Shown: positions 16,040 through 30,100, numbered from the stretch's first letter. The stretch is 64,000 nucleotides of DNA from Zelopaecilomyces penicillatus (GCA_005765155.1 VCCP01000007.1:310001-374000); one strand, 5' to 3'. Translations and numbers: made by a program. Notes: generated by a model not told the origin, from the sequence alone.

Positions 16040-17060
16040 ATAATAATAATAATATTTAAAAAGTTTAAAAAAAACCTTTTATATATTAAATAATAAAAGA
16101 ATAAAGATTAATATCTTTATTAACTATAATAAAAAAGGTTATTAAAATAATCTTTAATAAATATATCTTTTATATAATAATATAAATAAATCTTTTATTA
16201 AAAACTAAATAAATAATTAAATAAATAAATATATTAAAATTATAATCTTTATAATTATTAAAAAGTATAAGCTATTTAAGATAATAATAATAATATAATA
16301 TTAATATAGCTTAATATAAAAAGTATATTTAATATAATTTCTTATCTTTAATTATTTTAAATTCTAAAAAAAAAGATTTTTTAAAATAAATAATAAAATA
16401 ATTATATAATTATCTTAAAGAAAGAATAATAAGATTATAATTTAATAATACTATTATTAATCTTTATAATATTCTAATTAAGATATTATAAGAATCTTTT
16501 TTATCCCTTATCCTTTTAATTATATATATTATTATTCTTTATTAAGCCTTAATTAAAATATAAAGATTTAATATAATAGGCTTTATAGATAATATAAATC
16601 TATTTAATAATAACCTTAATATAAATAATATATATCTTTATTTAATAAAAGCTTAAAGAATATATAAAGATTAATCTAAAATTAATAAATTAAAGTTTAT
16701 ATTTAATAAATTTAAATTTATATATTTTATTAAAGTATATATAATATTTATATAAAATCTAAGATTTAATAATATTTTAATACTCTTTATAAAATATATA
16801 AGAATAATAAATATTAAATTTAATAAAAAACTTATCTTTATAAAATCTAGTTTTTATAAAACTTATTATAAAAATATAAAAACCTTTTCTTTATATAATA
16901 TAAATTATTTATATAATAATTATATATAATATTATTATATATAAAATAATTATCTTTTATAAAATTAATAAACCCTTAATCTTATAAAAAATAAAAGTAA
17001 TATATATAATATAAATACTTTATTTATATAATATTATTAAAGTATATAAAGTTATTCTTA
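16040..17060 (+). mobile_element. Tad1-type LINE (non-LTR) reverse transcriptase remnant
   Basis: Plus-strand translation at 16576-16602 gives I-G-F-I-D-N-I-N-L, the RIP-altered form of the fungal LINE box IGFVDDTNLL. Farther on, near 16690-16740, is K-F-I-F-N-K-F-K-F-I-Y-F-I, matching the family's KFAPDKFELIHFT thumb-side motif. Upstream near 16490 is a piece resembling the SPLSPILFLFYI region. No LTRs flank it. Stops and Asp-to-Asn changes rule out activity. The element's own ends, poly(A) and RNase H could not be placed, so only the RT core is annotated. Confidence 0.7.
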
Positions 17061-20000
17061 TTTATCTCTTTAAATCTAAGTTATATATATTGTCTTTAGA
17101 CTTATACCTTATATAATAAAAAATAAAGGATCTTAATTATTTATAAAACTATATAGGCTTCTTTAAATAAATATAAGAGATTATAATAACTTTTATATAA
17201 TTATACTATTTATAATAATAATCTAATCTTTAATTATTATTATTTAAGATTAATATATAATTAGACTAGTAATAAATAAAGAATAGATCTTTTAATAAGG
17301 TATTTATATATTAATAATAAAAGTAATAAATAATAAAATTATTATAAATTAATTATATAATAATTAATAAACTTATAACTCTAAATTAAAAGATATTTAA
17401 GAAATATAATAATCTTATAATAATAAAAAGTTTATTATATATATAAATTAAAATTAAGAAAATAGGGTTAAAAGCCTTTTTTTATTATTATATAATTGTT
17501 ATATACCTTATACTATTATATAATTATATTAATAAAAAGAAAAAGATAATAAAATATCTAATTCTTTAATATTATAATATATATAAATAAATATAATAAA
17601 CTCTTTAATAAAGAATTATATTATTTAAAAATAGATTTAATTAAATTAATATATTTATAATATTAATTAAAGTAAAGTTTATTATATAATAAATAATAAG
17701 ATAAAAAAGATTATATAAATATAATTTAATAATTTAATTATAAAAGATTAAAGATAAAAAGATAATAAAATAATAAGGATATTATAGTATTTTATTTAAA
17801 GATTTTATTATAAAATTAAATATATTTAAGATATTTAAATTATATCTATATATTAAATATTATATAATTATAATATTTATTAATTAGAATTATTATTAGA
17901 AATATTTAGATTTAAATTATAAAGATTAATTATAAAAGATAAGAAATTTATCTTTTATAAATATTAATTAAAAGGAATAATAATAATATAAGTATAAAGT
18001 ATTAATTTATTAAATAATTTAGAAATAATTTATATATCTTTTTTAAATACTTTAAATAAATAATAATAATATTAAGATTTAAATATATAAATACTTTATT
18101 AATAAAAATATCTTTAATCTTTTAATTAATATAATTATTAATAATCTTTTAGGTTTTAATTAATTAAAATTATAATTAATAAAATAATAATAATAAAAAT
18201 ATAATAATTTATAATTAAAATTAAAGTATTTATAATAATTTAATATTTATTAAGATATCTTATTATAAATTTAAAAATCAATTAAAGTATTAATAATAAT
18301 AATAATAATATAATAAAAATATAATCTATTATTTTATATTTATAATAAATATTATAATAATATATATAATAATAATCCTTATTTAAATATATAAAATAAA
18401 TAAATAAATACAAAAATAATAAGAGTATTTAATCTACTATTTAAATTATAATAATTCTTAGCTTTTTAATTAAGAATATAAATATGAATATAATAAATAT
18501 AATTATTAATAAATTAATAATATAAATATAATATAGAAATAATATATATAAAATAGCTTAATATTTAATATAAGGAATCTTAATAATAGATTTAATTTTA
18601 ATTAATATAATTAATATAATCTTTAATATCTTTTTAAGGATTAAAATCTTTATAATTTAATTATTAAATTAATAAAAATATAATAATAATAAAATAAATA
18701 AAAAAGATTATTTTATTAATTTTTATTTATAAATATAAGATTAATTATAAATATAAATAATAATAATAAAATAATAATCTATAAATAAAATTAATAATAA
18801 TTATTTAATAAATAATCTTAAAATATTTATATTAAATCTAAAAATAATAGATTATATAATAATTTAATTAATTTAAAGAGAGTATATTAAGAGTATAATA
18901 ACAATAATTATATTAATTAAAAGAGCTATAAAGAATAAAAAAGAGATTAAATTAGTTATTTAATCTAATTAAATCTAATAATAATATAATAATATAATTT
19001 ATACTAGCTTAATTAAAAAAGAGAGAAAGAAAAAGAAAATAAACTAAAAAAAAAGAATTTATTTAATAAAAGAATATAAAAAGAAAGAAAAAAAAAACAA
19101 GATTTATATAAATTAAATAATAAAGCTAAATAATAATAAAATTATTTAATTATAAATAATTATTAATAATAATAATAAAATTATTATAATATTAAAGTAT
19201 AATAGTATTAATAATATTAATAAATATAAAATAAAGATTTAAAAAAGGAATTATATAAAAATAAATAAAATTAAAAAGAATTAAATAGAATTTTATATTA
19301 AAATTATAATTTAATCTATAAATATAATATAAATAAAATAATATAATTATTATAAATAATATATATTAATAAATTAAACTTAATCTATAAGCTAGTTTTA
19401 TTAATTTAATAGCCCTTTAATTTTAATATAATAGATATATAAGTATTATAACTAATATATTAATTCCTTATTAATTATTAGATATAAAAATAAGATCTAT
19501 TATATATAAGAGAATAAAAAAAGAAAGCTATAATAATATAATATAAGTATAAATAATTAAAAAAAGATAAGGATTTTTTATTTATTTTTTCCTTTTTATT
19601 AATTAAATAAAGAAAGATTATCTATCTTATAAAGGGTTTAATTTAAATAGATTTAATTTAATATAATTATAAGATTAATAATAATAATAATATTATTTTT
19701 AATAATAATTTTAAGAATTATTATAAATATTTATATAAAATATTATATTTTTTTAAAAATCTATAATTAATTATTTTAATTTTAAAATCCTTTTATATAT
19801 ATTTATTAATTAAATTATTTAAAATTTAAAATTAATATATATATAAAAAATATAAAAAAAAATTAATTATATTAATTAATATAAAAATATATTTAAGAAT
19901 AATAATCTTTTTTAAATAATTTATTTATAGATTTAAATAAAGATTTAATTCTTAAAAATATATAAATAAATTTATTAAATAAATTAAAAAAGATTAAAAT

Positions 20001-21224
20001 AAAAAAGATTAAAATAAAAATTTAAAATAAAAGAAATCTTATTTTAATTAATATAAATTAAAAAAGAATTATTAAAAATATTATAAGATTCTTTAATAAA
20101 AAAGATAATTTTATATTATTATAATTTAATAAATCTTTTTTAAGCTTAAAAAAATTAAACTTTTTTTATTTATTTTTTATATTAAAATAATTTAAAAAAT
20201 AATAAGAATTTATTTATTTTATAAATATAATTAATTATATTTTTAAATAAATAATTAATAAAATCTAAAAAAAGATATAAATTATTAAAATCCTTATTTT
20301 TAAATTATATAATTATAGTCTTTTTCTTAAAAAAAAATATAAATTTATTATTTATAATTAATTAAATAAAATAATAAAATAATTATTAATTATAAAGATT
20401 AAAAATAATTTTATAAAAAAAGAAATATATTAAAATTTAAAATAAATCTATAAAAGATTTTAATTATATAATTTTAAAAGGCTTATATAACTTTAAATAA
20501 GATTAATTATATTTATAAAAAAAAACTAAAAATTAAGCTTTTTATAATTTATTAATTATTTATAATATATAATTAAATTAATATTATTTTTAATTATTTT
20601 TTAATTTTTTATTATTTATTAATTTTAATCTTTAATAATTAAATAAAAATTATTAAATTATTAAATAATATTATATTTTTTTAAAAAATATTTCTTTTAT
20701 ATTATTTATATAATAATTTATTTATTTAATTAAAAAAATTTAAAATTATAATTAATTCTTTATTATTATTATTAAATATAAAAAAAATATATTTAAATAA
20801 AAAAAAAATTATATATTATAATTATTATAAAATATTAATTATATTAATTATTTTAAATAATAATTATATAATTATTTAATTTTAAAAGATTAAAATTAAT
20901 TATAATATTTTAAATTATATATAAATATTTTAATAGCCTTATTTTTAATTATTTTAATATTATTATTATTAAATAAAATATTTTTATTATTAATATTTAA
21001 TTATATTAAAAAATTATAATTTAAGATAAAAGATTTTATATATATATAAAAATATAAAAGAAGATTATTTTAAACAATAAATAATAAAAATTAAATAAAA
21101 TTAATAAAATATTTCAAATATTAATTTAATATTTAATAAAAAAAATTTATAATATTAATATAAAATATAATATTTAATATAATTATAATCTTTATATATA
21201 AAATTATAATCTATTTACCTGGAA
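17061..21224. other. Unassigned AT-rich block
   Basis: About 4.2 kb of the most degraded sequence in the window. The first several hundred bases may be the 3' part of the LINE. Beyond that no LTR pair, RT motif, tandem array or open frame was recognised. The block ends sharply near 21225, where normal-GC sequence begins. Confidence 0.6.
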
Positions 21225-21788
21225 TACCTAGAAATAAGTATAAGTTTTAATATTAATATTATTATTAAAATTATCAGTTCTTATCTGCTTATTATAAATC
21301 CTAAATCTCAATTTCTTCTTAGTCTTCCTCAGCAACGAGTATAAATAAGCAAGGACCAAAAGTCCCCATATGCGCGTCAAGCCAGCGAAATCCAGTGAAC
21401 TCATAAGCAGGCAATTCAATCAGCTACATCCGGATGCGAGGCATCTAGTCCAACACGTCAGATGCTGGTATTGATCTTGGTGCCTCCCAACATGCCCTTT
21501 ACGCCGACTGCTTAACGTTTGTGATGGAGCTCAGCGCCCTATTTCTATATTAGCCTTGACACTTGATAAAAGAAAGATGCATCCCCTTGAGACGCTTACT
21601 GCAAGTTGCGTTCACTTATCTCTCCCTCGATAGCGTCAAGCTGCTTCGCAGTCAATCTCATCTTACTGAGCTGTGATGGATTAGCCAGGGTAATACTATT
21701 TCATATCATGATATACGTGACTGAATAAAGGAGCGAGGTTGGACCCAAGGTAAAATGTGTTTAGGAGACCGCATCAAGCAAGGGGCTT
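21225..21788. other. Normal-GC intergenic / 3' flank of the coiled-coil gene
   Basis: About 560 bp between the AT-rich block and the stop codon of the coiled-coil gene. It should hold that gene's 3'UTR and polyadenylation site. A 63-codon open stretch on the minus strand (21228-21419) straddles the GC/AT boundary and shows no recognisable domain; I do not call it a gene. Confidence 0.6.
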
Positions 21789-24700
21789 TCACACCAAGGC
21801 CAGTGCAGCTGAAGAGTGATCATCTTCATCCTCACCTTCCGCCACATCATTCTTCGCAGCGGCGTTATTCTCAACTTCTTGTGTGCTGGCATGTCTGTTA
21901 CTTCCTAGACTGTTTGTCTTAGTAGATGCGGCGTAGGTCTATGCAAATGTCAGTGTACACAGTCTTGTGCCGAAATATTAGTAGCACAAAGTACCTTAGC
22001 CTCAGCAAGTTCCGCGTCTCTCACTTTGAGTTGAGCTTGCATCTCTTCTAATATTTTAGCCTTCTCCGCAATGTAGCTTTCCAACTCTTCTACTCTGGCC
22101 TTCAAGTCTCTTGTTGTACTATTTGCCTCCTCAACCAAAGCTGTCATGCTATCGTTGAGATCCTGATAGTCAGCTTCAAATGTATTTTGTCTTGCGAACG
22201 CCTCGGCTTTCTCGGCTTGCGACAATTCGTTTGCAAGCTCAAGGTCATTTTTGCGTTGAGCGAGCTCCGTTTGAGAAGCCGACAGTTCGATCTTGGTAGA
22301 ATCGAGCTCATCTTGTTTGGCCTGAAGATTGAATGTAGCGACTGACAGTGACTCATCATATTCCTTCCGGGCTACTGCAAGCTGAATCTGGAGTGCCTCA
22401 ATAACCGACGTATCAGCCTTGCTGTTCTTGGCTGCATCTAGTTCCGCGAGAGCAGTTATGCGCTCCATCTTTTCCTGTGCAAGCTGCTGGCTAAGCTCCC
22501 TAACCTCTGATTCCGAATCAACAAGGGATTCCTGGGCATTATCCAATGCAGCTTGCATGTCAGCCATAATAGCCATTTGTTGGGAGAGCTTCTCCTCAGA
22601 CATATTGCTATTGCTCCTGTAATCGGTCACCAATTTTTCAAGGGCCTGAGTATGCGAGGCGGCCAATTCCTCCAGATCTTTCTTGGCTTCTGCCCCATCA
22701 GCTTTCAACGATGCCATGGTTTCAGTCTGCATCGCGATCAGTTTGTCAACTTCAGCAACATGGTTCTCATGGAGCTCCCGTTTGTAAGACTCAAATCTGT
22801 CCTCGCTGCTTGATACAGCCCTCTCCAGTTCAATATTTAATTCATTAAGATTATTTCTCAGGGTTGAGATCTCTACTTCGTAGGTGCCGTCAACAGCCGA
22901 CTTCGTTGCTGCTATATCGGATTCGTGGGCAATCAATAGTTGCTCGACGTCATCGGCATGCTTCTTTTCCAATATCTCAACTTCCAAGGCATGCAATCTA
23001 TTACTTTCTTCAAGTTGTGTGGCAGCGGCAGCATCACTGTGCTGCATTTGTAAACACAGTTGCTTGGCATGATGAGCGTTTAGTGTCTCTAGCTCTATTG
23101 CAAAAGCCTCCTTGTTTGCCGCAGCAGTCGCATGTCCAGCTTCACGTTCTTCAGCATGCGACTGACGAAGAGTTTCCAGGCTAATCAGATGTTCCCTTTG
23201 TGCTGATTCGGCACTGTGAAGAGCTGCGGCGTGCTCTTCGTGTGCTGCTGCAAGCGCTCTGCCATGAATATCGGTGGCTTCGGCCATGGCGATCTTGAGG
23301 TCGTTGTGTTGACCCTCAAGCTCTTCGAATTTGCGCTTGAAAAAGGCATCTCCACGAAGACTTTCAATCTCATTCTCATAGTCTTGTGAAATTTGCCTCA
23401 TTCGCTGATCATGCATAGTCTTGAGGTCTAGTATTTCACTGGCTTTATCAGCAAGTGCGTTCTGAGCATCAGTCGCAGTACTTTGCATTTTCACCATCTC
23501 ATGGTTTGCATTTGCCAATTTTGTCGTCAATTCAGATATAGCGGTTGTTTCGGCAGCACTGGAAGCATCCAAAATAGCCTTCAATTCCAACATCTCGTTC
23601 TTGATTGCACCAACTGTGGCCACATGCACTTCTCGCTCGGATCTCAATTTGCCCTCATTGGATGACTCGAGCACAGCAAGTGAGGTCGTCAACTCATCAA
23701 TCTTGTTCTGCAATTCAGCAACGATTGATTCGTGACTAGAGTTCAGGGCTGTTCCCGATCTTTGTTGAGCTTCCGTCTTTTTTCTTAGTTCTTGAATTTG
23801 ACCAGCATGTTCATCAAGGACTTTTAGCAACTCGATGTCGATTTCAGCAAGCTTCTTCTCATTTTCCGCCTGTAACGTTTCGAGTGTCTTCCGAGACTTT
23901 TCAACCTCAATCCTACTGGTATCTCCTGTCTGAATAGCTTCTTGAAACTCTGCTTCGCTGACGCGGAGTTCCTTAGTGAGTTTAGTGATTTGGGTTTGCA
24001 CTAACGCAAGGGCGGCGTCGTGGTCTAATTCTAGGCTTTGAAGGGTATCTGCGTTCTCCTCTTTGGGATTCCTGTCATAGGTGTCATCACCCGCACCCTG
24101 GTTGTCCAGTTTATCTTGAAGCTCAGTGATAATCTCCCCGAATGAGGTGATTTGAGCCCTGAGCGCTTCGGCTTCATTTTCTTTTTCAACCAATTTCGAC
24201 TTCATATCCTCAACCGCTTTTAAGTTATCAGCCGAAGCTTCAAGTTGGGTTGAAGTCTTAGCACCCTGTCGTGCTCCGGCAGTGCCAGTGCCTGTCATAG
24301 AAAGCCTCTTCCGGGCATCTGCACCATTGCCAAATACGGACCCTGTTGGTGGCCTAGTGGTAGTAGAACGAGTAGCAGGAGCCCCCGTAATTGTCGATCC
24401 TGTCCTAGGAGTCAGAGATGTCGGTTTCGAGTTTGTCGCAGTTAACCCAAGCGGGGGTTTCCTGGCCGTCGTCCCTGTTAGAGCCGCTACTCTTTTCTCA
24501 CTTGTGGCAGGGCTGGTTGAGTGAGAACTTATCCGGCGTGGAGCATTGGAGCCTGTTGTCGATTTCTTTTCGTCTTCACTGGCGCTCACACTAGGTCGGC
24601 TGTAATGACTAGATATAGGAGCCGAGGTGGTTGGACGGCGTGTGGCGTTTGGTACAGAGCGGGTTGACAATTTACCTACACCCCCGGCTGTACGGACGGT

Positions 24701-24928
24701 GGCTACCGTCGAGGCCTTTGATATGGTAGACCCAGCAGTTGGTACAGAGCGACGACCTGTTATAATTGTGGCTGGTCGTTTCGCTGTGGTGGTGACGTTG
24801 GATTCACAGTCATTTTTGGAAAGTGGTCCCGAGGATTCCAATGACCCTTCTCTCGCAGTTGCATGTTGAGATGCCGCAATAGGGACGGCCCCGGTTTTCG
24901 CGGCATCGAAAATTTCGCATTCAGACAT
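21789..24928 (-). CDS. Long coiled-coil protein with basic Ser/Thr-rich N-terminus (spliced)
   Basis: Read as join(21995..24928, 21789..21938) on the minus strand: 978 codons, a 56-nt intron, then 49 codons and TGA, giving 1027 residues. Residues 1 to about 225 are low-complexity, rich in Ser, Thr, Arg, Pro and Ala with repeated R-R-P and T-P patches, basic and probably disordered. From about 228 to the end of exon 1 it is almost unbroken heptad-like coiled coil (dense Glu, Lys, Gln, Leu, Ala). The last exon adds a tail with an acidic E-G-E-D-E-D-D stretch. This layout recalls fungal proteins loosely called M protein repeat proteins and microtubule- or spindle-pole-associated coiled coils, but no CAP-Gly, kinesin or other domain is visible, so function is not assigned. 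The ATG at 24926-24928 is the first in the frame and follows a plausible leader. Codon use and GC are ordinary. Confidence 0.85.
21939..21994 (-). other. Intron near 3' end of the coiled-coil gene
   Basis: 56 nt, donor AAG|GTACTT, branch site ACTGAC (matches the fungal RCTRAC consensus) 11 nt before acceptor GCATAG. Phase 0. Without splicing the frame runs 15 codons past the donor to a stop at 21950; with splicing it continues 49 clean codons. Confidence 0.8.
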
Positions 24929-25224
24929 GATAGATTAATGAAAGCAATATATAAAATCACTGTGGTCTGAAAGATGTTATTAGCCTAGATACATCGGCGA
25001 TTGGATGTGGACTTTATCGAAATATCTTGGAGCAGAAGGATAGAAGATAGAAACTTACTGAGTGAATATGTAAATTTTGTCGAGATAACCAGCGCAACGC
25101 AACTCAGAGCAATGAAAAAAATCAGGTCGCTCTTGTTTGATGTTGAAAAGCAAAACCTCTACTGTGTTTGATTGATAAAACATAGGGAGGTGGTGTGAAA
25201 TAAGGAATTAAGAGCGCTATAATA
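24929..25224 (-). promoter_or_regulatory. 5' leader and promoter region of the coiled-coil gene
   Basis: Normal-GC segment of about 300 bp upstream of the ATG, bounded by the (TATAAA)n array. It holds a probable 5'UTR intron (24967-25058) and an upstream ATG at 25181-25183 that opens a 42-codon frame ending at 25055. No binding site is claimed. Confidence 0.5.
24967..25058 (-). other. Probable 5'UTR intron of the coiled-coil gene
   Basis: 92 nt with strong donor GTAAGT, branch-like GGCTAATAAC and acceptor CTTTCAG. It ends 38 nt before the ATG. Inferred from signals only. Confidence 0.6.
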
Positions 25225-25512
25225 TATAAATATAAATATAAATATAAATATAAATATAAATATAAATATAAATATAAATATAAATATAAATATAAATATA
25301 AATATAAATATAAATATAAATATAAATATAAATATAAATATAAATATAAATATAAATATAAATATAAATATAAATATAAATATAAATATAAATATAAATA
25401 TAAATATAAATATAATATAAATATAAATATAAATATAAATATAAATATAAATATAAATATAAATATAAATATAAATATAAATATAAATATAAATATAAAT
25501 ATAAATATAATA
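25225..25512. repeat. (TATAAA)n hexanucleotide array
   Basis: About 48 near-perfect copies of a 6-bp unit over 288 bp. One single-base deletion breaks the phase near 25414 and another lies at the right end. It sits exactly between the coiled-coil gene's promoter and the retrotransposon tower. Confidence 0.97.
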
Positions 25513-25514
25513 TA

Positions 25515-25744
25515 CTATATAAAAAGTAAGTTATATAGAATATAAATATTTAAAGATTTATTATAAGCTTAAAGAAGTATATAAGATATAATTAAAGCTT
25601 TAATTTATATAAAAAAAAGAGATATTAAAGAGTTAATTATATAAAAAGAGTTTAAAAATAGATTTATTTATATAAATATACTATAATTAAATATAATTAA
25701 AAATAAGATTATATTTAAAAAAGCTTAATTATATATATAACTTA
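25515..25744 (-). repeat. Left terminal repeat, candidate 3' LTR of element D
   Basis: Direct match to 58738-58934, including a shared run at 25586-25620 versus 58768-58802. It contains about 30 bp near 25555 that the right copy lacks. Both copies end in CTTA after an ATATATATA run. The left edge blurs into the hexamer array. Confidence 0.65.
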
Positions 25745-26690
25745 AAATATCTTTTAATTAATTAATTTATTTATAATAATTATTAATTATATATCTTTTA
25801 AATTTATAATATTTTTATAATAATTTAATTAAAATAATAAGATTCTTAATATATTTTAAAATATTTATCTTATTATAATAGAATTATAGGTTTATTTTTT
25901 ATAATATAAATTTTAAATAAAAAGTATTAAATAAAATAATAGGTATATTATATTATTATAAGCTTTATTAATTAAATTATAAGCTTTTTATTTATTTTTT
26001 AAGCTAGTTATTTTAATTTAAATACTTTCTTTTTAATATTATTATTATTATATCTTTTAATTAAAAAGATAATAATGTTTATATTTTTAATTAAAAGATA
26101 TCTTTTATTAAAGTAATATATATTAATAAGCTTAAAAAGGCTATAAATAATAATTTTAAAAAATAAAATAATATATTTAATATTTAATATTTAAGAAATT
26201 ATAAATTATTTTTATTTAAAAAATTAATTTATTAAATTTATAATTATTAATCTAAATAATCTTTTTTTATATTTATTTATATTTTTTAAAGATATTATTA
26301 TTTTCCTTGTTATTTAAGAAAGATACTTTCTTTTTTATTATTATATTTATTTATATTATTATTATTATTAAAGATAATAATAATAATAAAAAATTAAATC
26401 TTTTTCTTTAAATTTATTATTACCCTTTTTATTTATTTTAATATTAATATTAATTATTCCTATATATATTTATATATTTCTTATATTATTATAGCTTTTA
26501 ATATCTTTAAAGCTTTATCTTATAAAGCTTATATAAAAACTATCTTAATTAAAAAAAAGCTAATCTTTTAATATATTAAAATAATAAATAGCTATTTTTA
26601 ATAATATTAATATTATTATAAAAATAATTATTTTTATACTCTTTAATAAGCTTAAAAATCTTGATTTTATATTTTAAAATAATTATTTAA
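25745..26690 (-). mobile_element. Candidate 3' part of Copia D
   Basis: AT-rich, with no recognisable protein motif. Assigned to D only because it lies between the left terminal repeat and the ATTAT insertion site of Gypsy B. Confidence 0.4.
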
Positions 26691-26695
26691 ATTAT

Positions 26696-27127
26696 TATAA
26701 TATTTAATAAATTCTTAAGAGGTAAACCTAATAAAAAGGGTTTATATTAATAGATAAGTTAAGGTATTCTAAGTAATAGGTCTATTATATTAATAATAGA
26801 TATAGAGTATTATAATCAAGGTTAAGTATTAATATAATAAATAATAATAAACAATGTAATAAAATTAAAAGTGTATTAATAACTATTTAAGCTATATCTA
26901 AAAGAATAAAAATTAAAGGTATATATATATATTATATATTTATTAGATTTATTAATATTTTCCTTATAAATCCTATAAGTCTATATATAGATTTAATAGA
27001 CTCTTTGCTTATTTAAGGTATAAGTTTAATAATCTAGTTATTATTAATATTCTATTAATCTAAATATATATTAATCTATTTATATAATTATATCCTATTT
27101 ATATAATTATCTTATTAGGTTATAATA
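26696..27127 (-). repeat. 3' LTR of Gypsy B
   Basis: 432 bp. Its outer (left) part keeps G/C positions that the right LTR has lost, while its inner part is more mutated. Confidence 0.85.
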
Positions 27128-30100
27128 TAATACTCTTTTTTTTATAGTTTTATTCTTAAGATTATTGGTTTTTTATTCCTTATATAGTTATAGGTATAAT
27201 TTATTTCTTATTATTTATTTATTTATTAATAATATATCTTAAGGTGTTTCTAAGGCTTATAATTATTAAAAGATAAAGTAGTATATTACTTTTATAGCTT
27301 TTATTAATAATACTGGTAATATTATTATACTATACTCTTTCTATTTAAAGTATTATTTAATATATTAAATAATTAAAATATTATTATATTATATTAAGTA
27401 TATATATTATAATTATTCTTATAATAATTTAAGAATAATTATATCCTTAGATATATTTTCCTATTTTATTTAATTCTATAAAATATAATTATTCTATCTA
27501 ATTATAAAGATTTTATTAAGAAGAATTATATTAAAAAGAAGGAGGAGGAGATAGAGTGGTAATTTTAGGCTATATAAAAGGTAGTATCTACTATAGTAAT
27601 ATAATTAAATTACTTATATTATTAATACTAGTTTATAGTTTCTTAGGGTTATAAGATAATATAATAGGGTTTTTAATTATTAAATAATTTAAATAAGATA
27701 AAGTGAATAGAGTTAGAGGCTATAATTAAGGTTTAATTACTAAGGGGTTTTAATATAATTAATTAAAATTTAATTCTTTAAGATACTTCTTTATCTTTTA
27801 ATTATATTAATATACTAGAGAGTAATAATAATTTAAATAATTAAGGGATTCCTATAAATTCTCTTTAAGCCTAAACCCTTTTATTTAATTAAATATTCTT
27901 TTTTTCTATTATTTAGCCTATAATCTATAATTTTCTTAACTTCCTATTCTTTTTCTATTATATATACTATAATATTAATATATTTTTTTATATTTTTTAA
28001 TATTTAATTTAATAAGAAGATATAAAATATAGGGTATAATTATATATTCTTTAATAGTAAAAGTTTATAATTAATATTAAAAATAGTTTTTTTAACCTTA
28101 AATAATTTAAGTTTTTTAAAATTTAATTTATTATTTAATTATATTATAGTAATATTTAAAGAAGTTTTATTTAATATATAGTATAAAAGGTATATTATAT
28201 CTCCCTTTTTAAAGATTAATCCCTTTAATCTTTATTAATTTATATAATATTTTATTTTATTATAGATAATTTAGAGTTATATATAGAGTTTTTTATATAA
28301 TTATTATTTTTATATAATATTAAATATAGCTTTTTTTGATTTTAGTCTTTTTTAATATAATAGGTAAAATATTTTTAATATAAATTTATAATTAATATAT
28401 ATTAATATAAATTATATTAATTTAGAAATAGATATATTATAAACTAGTTATATAATAGATAGGTATTTTATTTAATTATCTTAATAATAATTAATATAAG
28501 TATATAAGTATCCTTTAATAATCTAATTAATCTATTTTATTTATTTATTTATTTATAAATAATAGATAATATTAAATCTATATCTAGTTTTAAGATATCC
28601 TATTAATCCTTATTAAAACTTAAAGATAAATATTATTCCTTTATTAAAAATAATTTTCTTTAATAAGCTATATAAGCTTATTATTATTTTATTAAAATTA
28701 TAGGTAAGATCTTTTATTAAGCTTATTTTAAAATAGAGTATAAAATATAAGAATTTTATTAATCTTTTTATAATAATCTATATTAAGTTATAGGCTACTC
28801 TTATAAAGGATTTTATTAATAAGAATAGTTTAATAATAAAATTAAATAATATTAATTCCTATAGTTATATAGGTACTAGTAATAGTTATAACTCTTTATA
28901 TAGTTTATATCTTATTAATTTAGTTTATTTATAAATAATATAATTATTTATAATCTTTTAGATTATTTATTATAATCCTTTAAATCTATAGTATCTTTAT
29001 ATTTATTTTATAGTTTTTATAATTCCTTAATAATTATAGATAAGGGATTTATATAATTCTTATATAATAGTTTTTTAAAGTTTTTTAAATATCTAAAGTT
29101 TTTTATTATATTTATAATATTTATTTTTTTATTTTATATTTTTAAATACTTTCATTATATCTTTTAAGGAGTATATTTATTTAATTTATTTTAAGATAGG
29201 GTTAATTAATATAATTTAATATATAATATTTAGCTTTATTTATAATATATCTGATTTAGATATTTAAAAGATTTATTCTTTATAATAAGGCTTTTTATTA
29301 TTATAATTATTTTATTAACTTAAAGTATCTGCTTTATTATTTTTAGATCCTTTATAATAAATAATTTTATAGTTATAATCTATAAGGGTTTTTATATAAT
29401 AGGTTTATTATATATTTAGCTTTTATATAATAGTAAAGTAAAAGATATTCTTATAATTAATAAAAATCTTTATTTAATAATTACTTTTTTATAAGTAATA
29501 TAAGAATTTATTAAAGGCTTTAATAATAGCTATAAATTCTTTATTATAAATTAGATAATTAAGTTCTACTTTATAAAGTTTTTTAAAATAAAAGGTAATA
29601 GATTATAGCCTATCTTTATTATTTTATTATTTAATCTATATTTTAATAATATAATTTAAAGTATTAGTTTTAAGTTTTATAGGTTTATCTGGATTATATA
29701 TTATTAATATAGATTCTTTATAGATTTACTTTTTAAGCTTTTTAAATATAGTATTTATATTAGGTTTTTATAAGAATTTATAATCTTTTTTAATATATTT
29801 AATAAATAGTATAGTTATTTTATTATAGTTATAAATAAACTTTTAATAGTAATTAATAAAGCCTAAAATCTTTTATATATTTATAATATTTTATAATATT
29901 AATTAATTATATATTATAATAATTTTTATTAATTTTATTTAAATTTTATTTAATAAAAAGATATATCCTAGAAAGATAATTATTTATTTATAAAATTTAT
30001 ATTTTTTTAATTTAATAAGAAGATTATTATTTTAAAGTAATTATAATATTTTATAGATATATTTTTTATATTTTTTTTTTATTTAGAAGAAGATTAAAAT

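Noticed and set aside
21228..21419. 63-codon minus-strand frame with a hydrophobic stretch
   Set aside because: It straddles the GC/AT boundary, its second half is AT-block sequence, and it has no similarity I recognise.
22419..24869. Several plus-strand frames of 60-106 codons
   Set aside because: All are shadows of the minus-strand coiled-coil gene.
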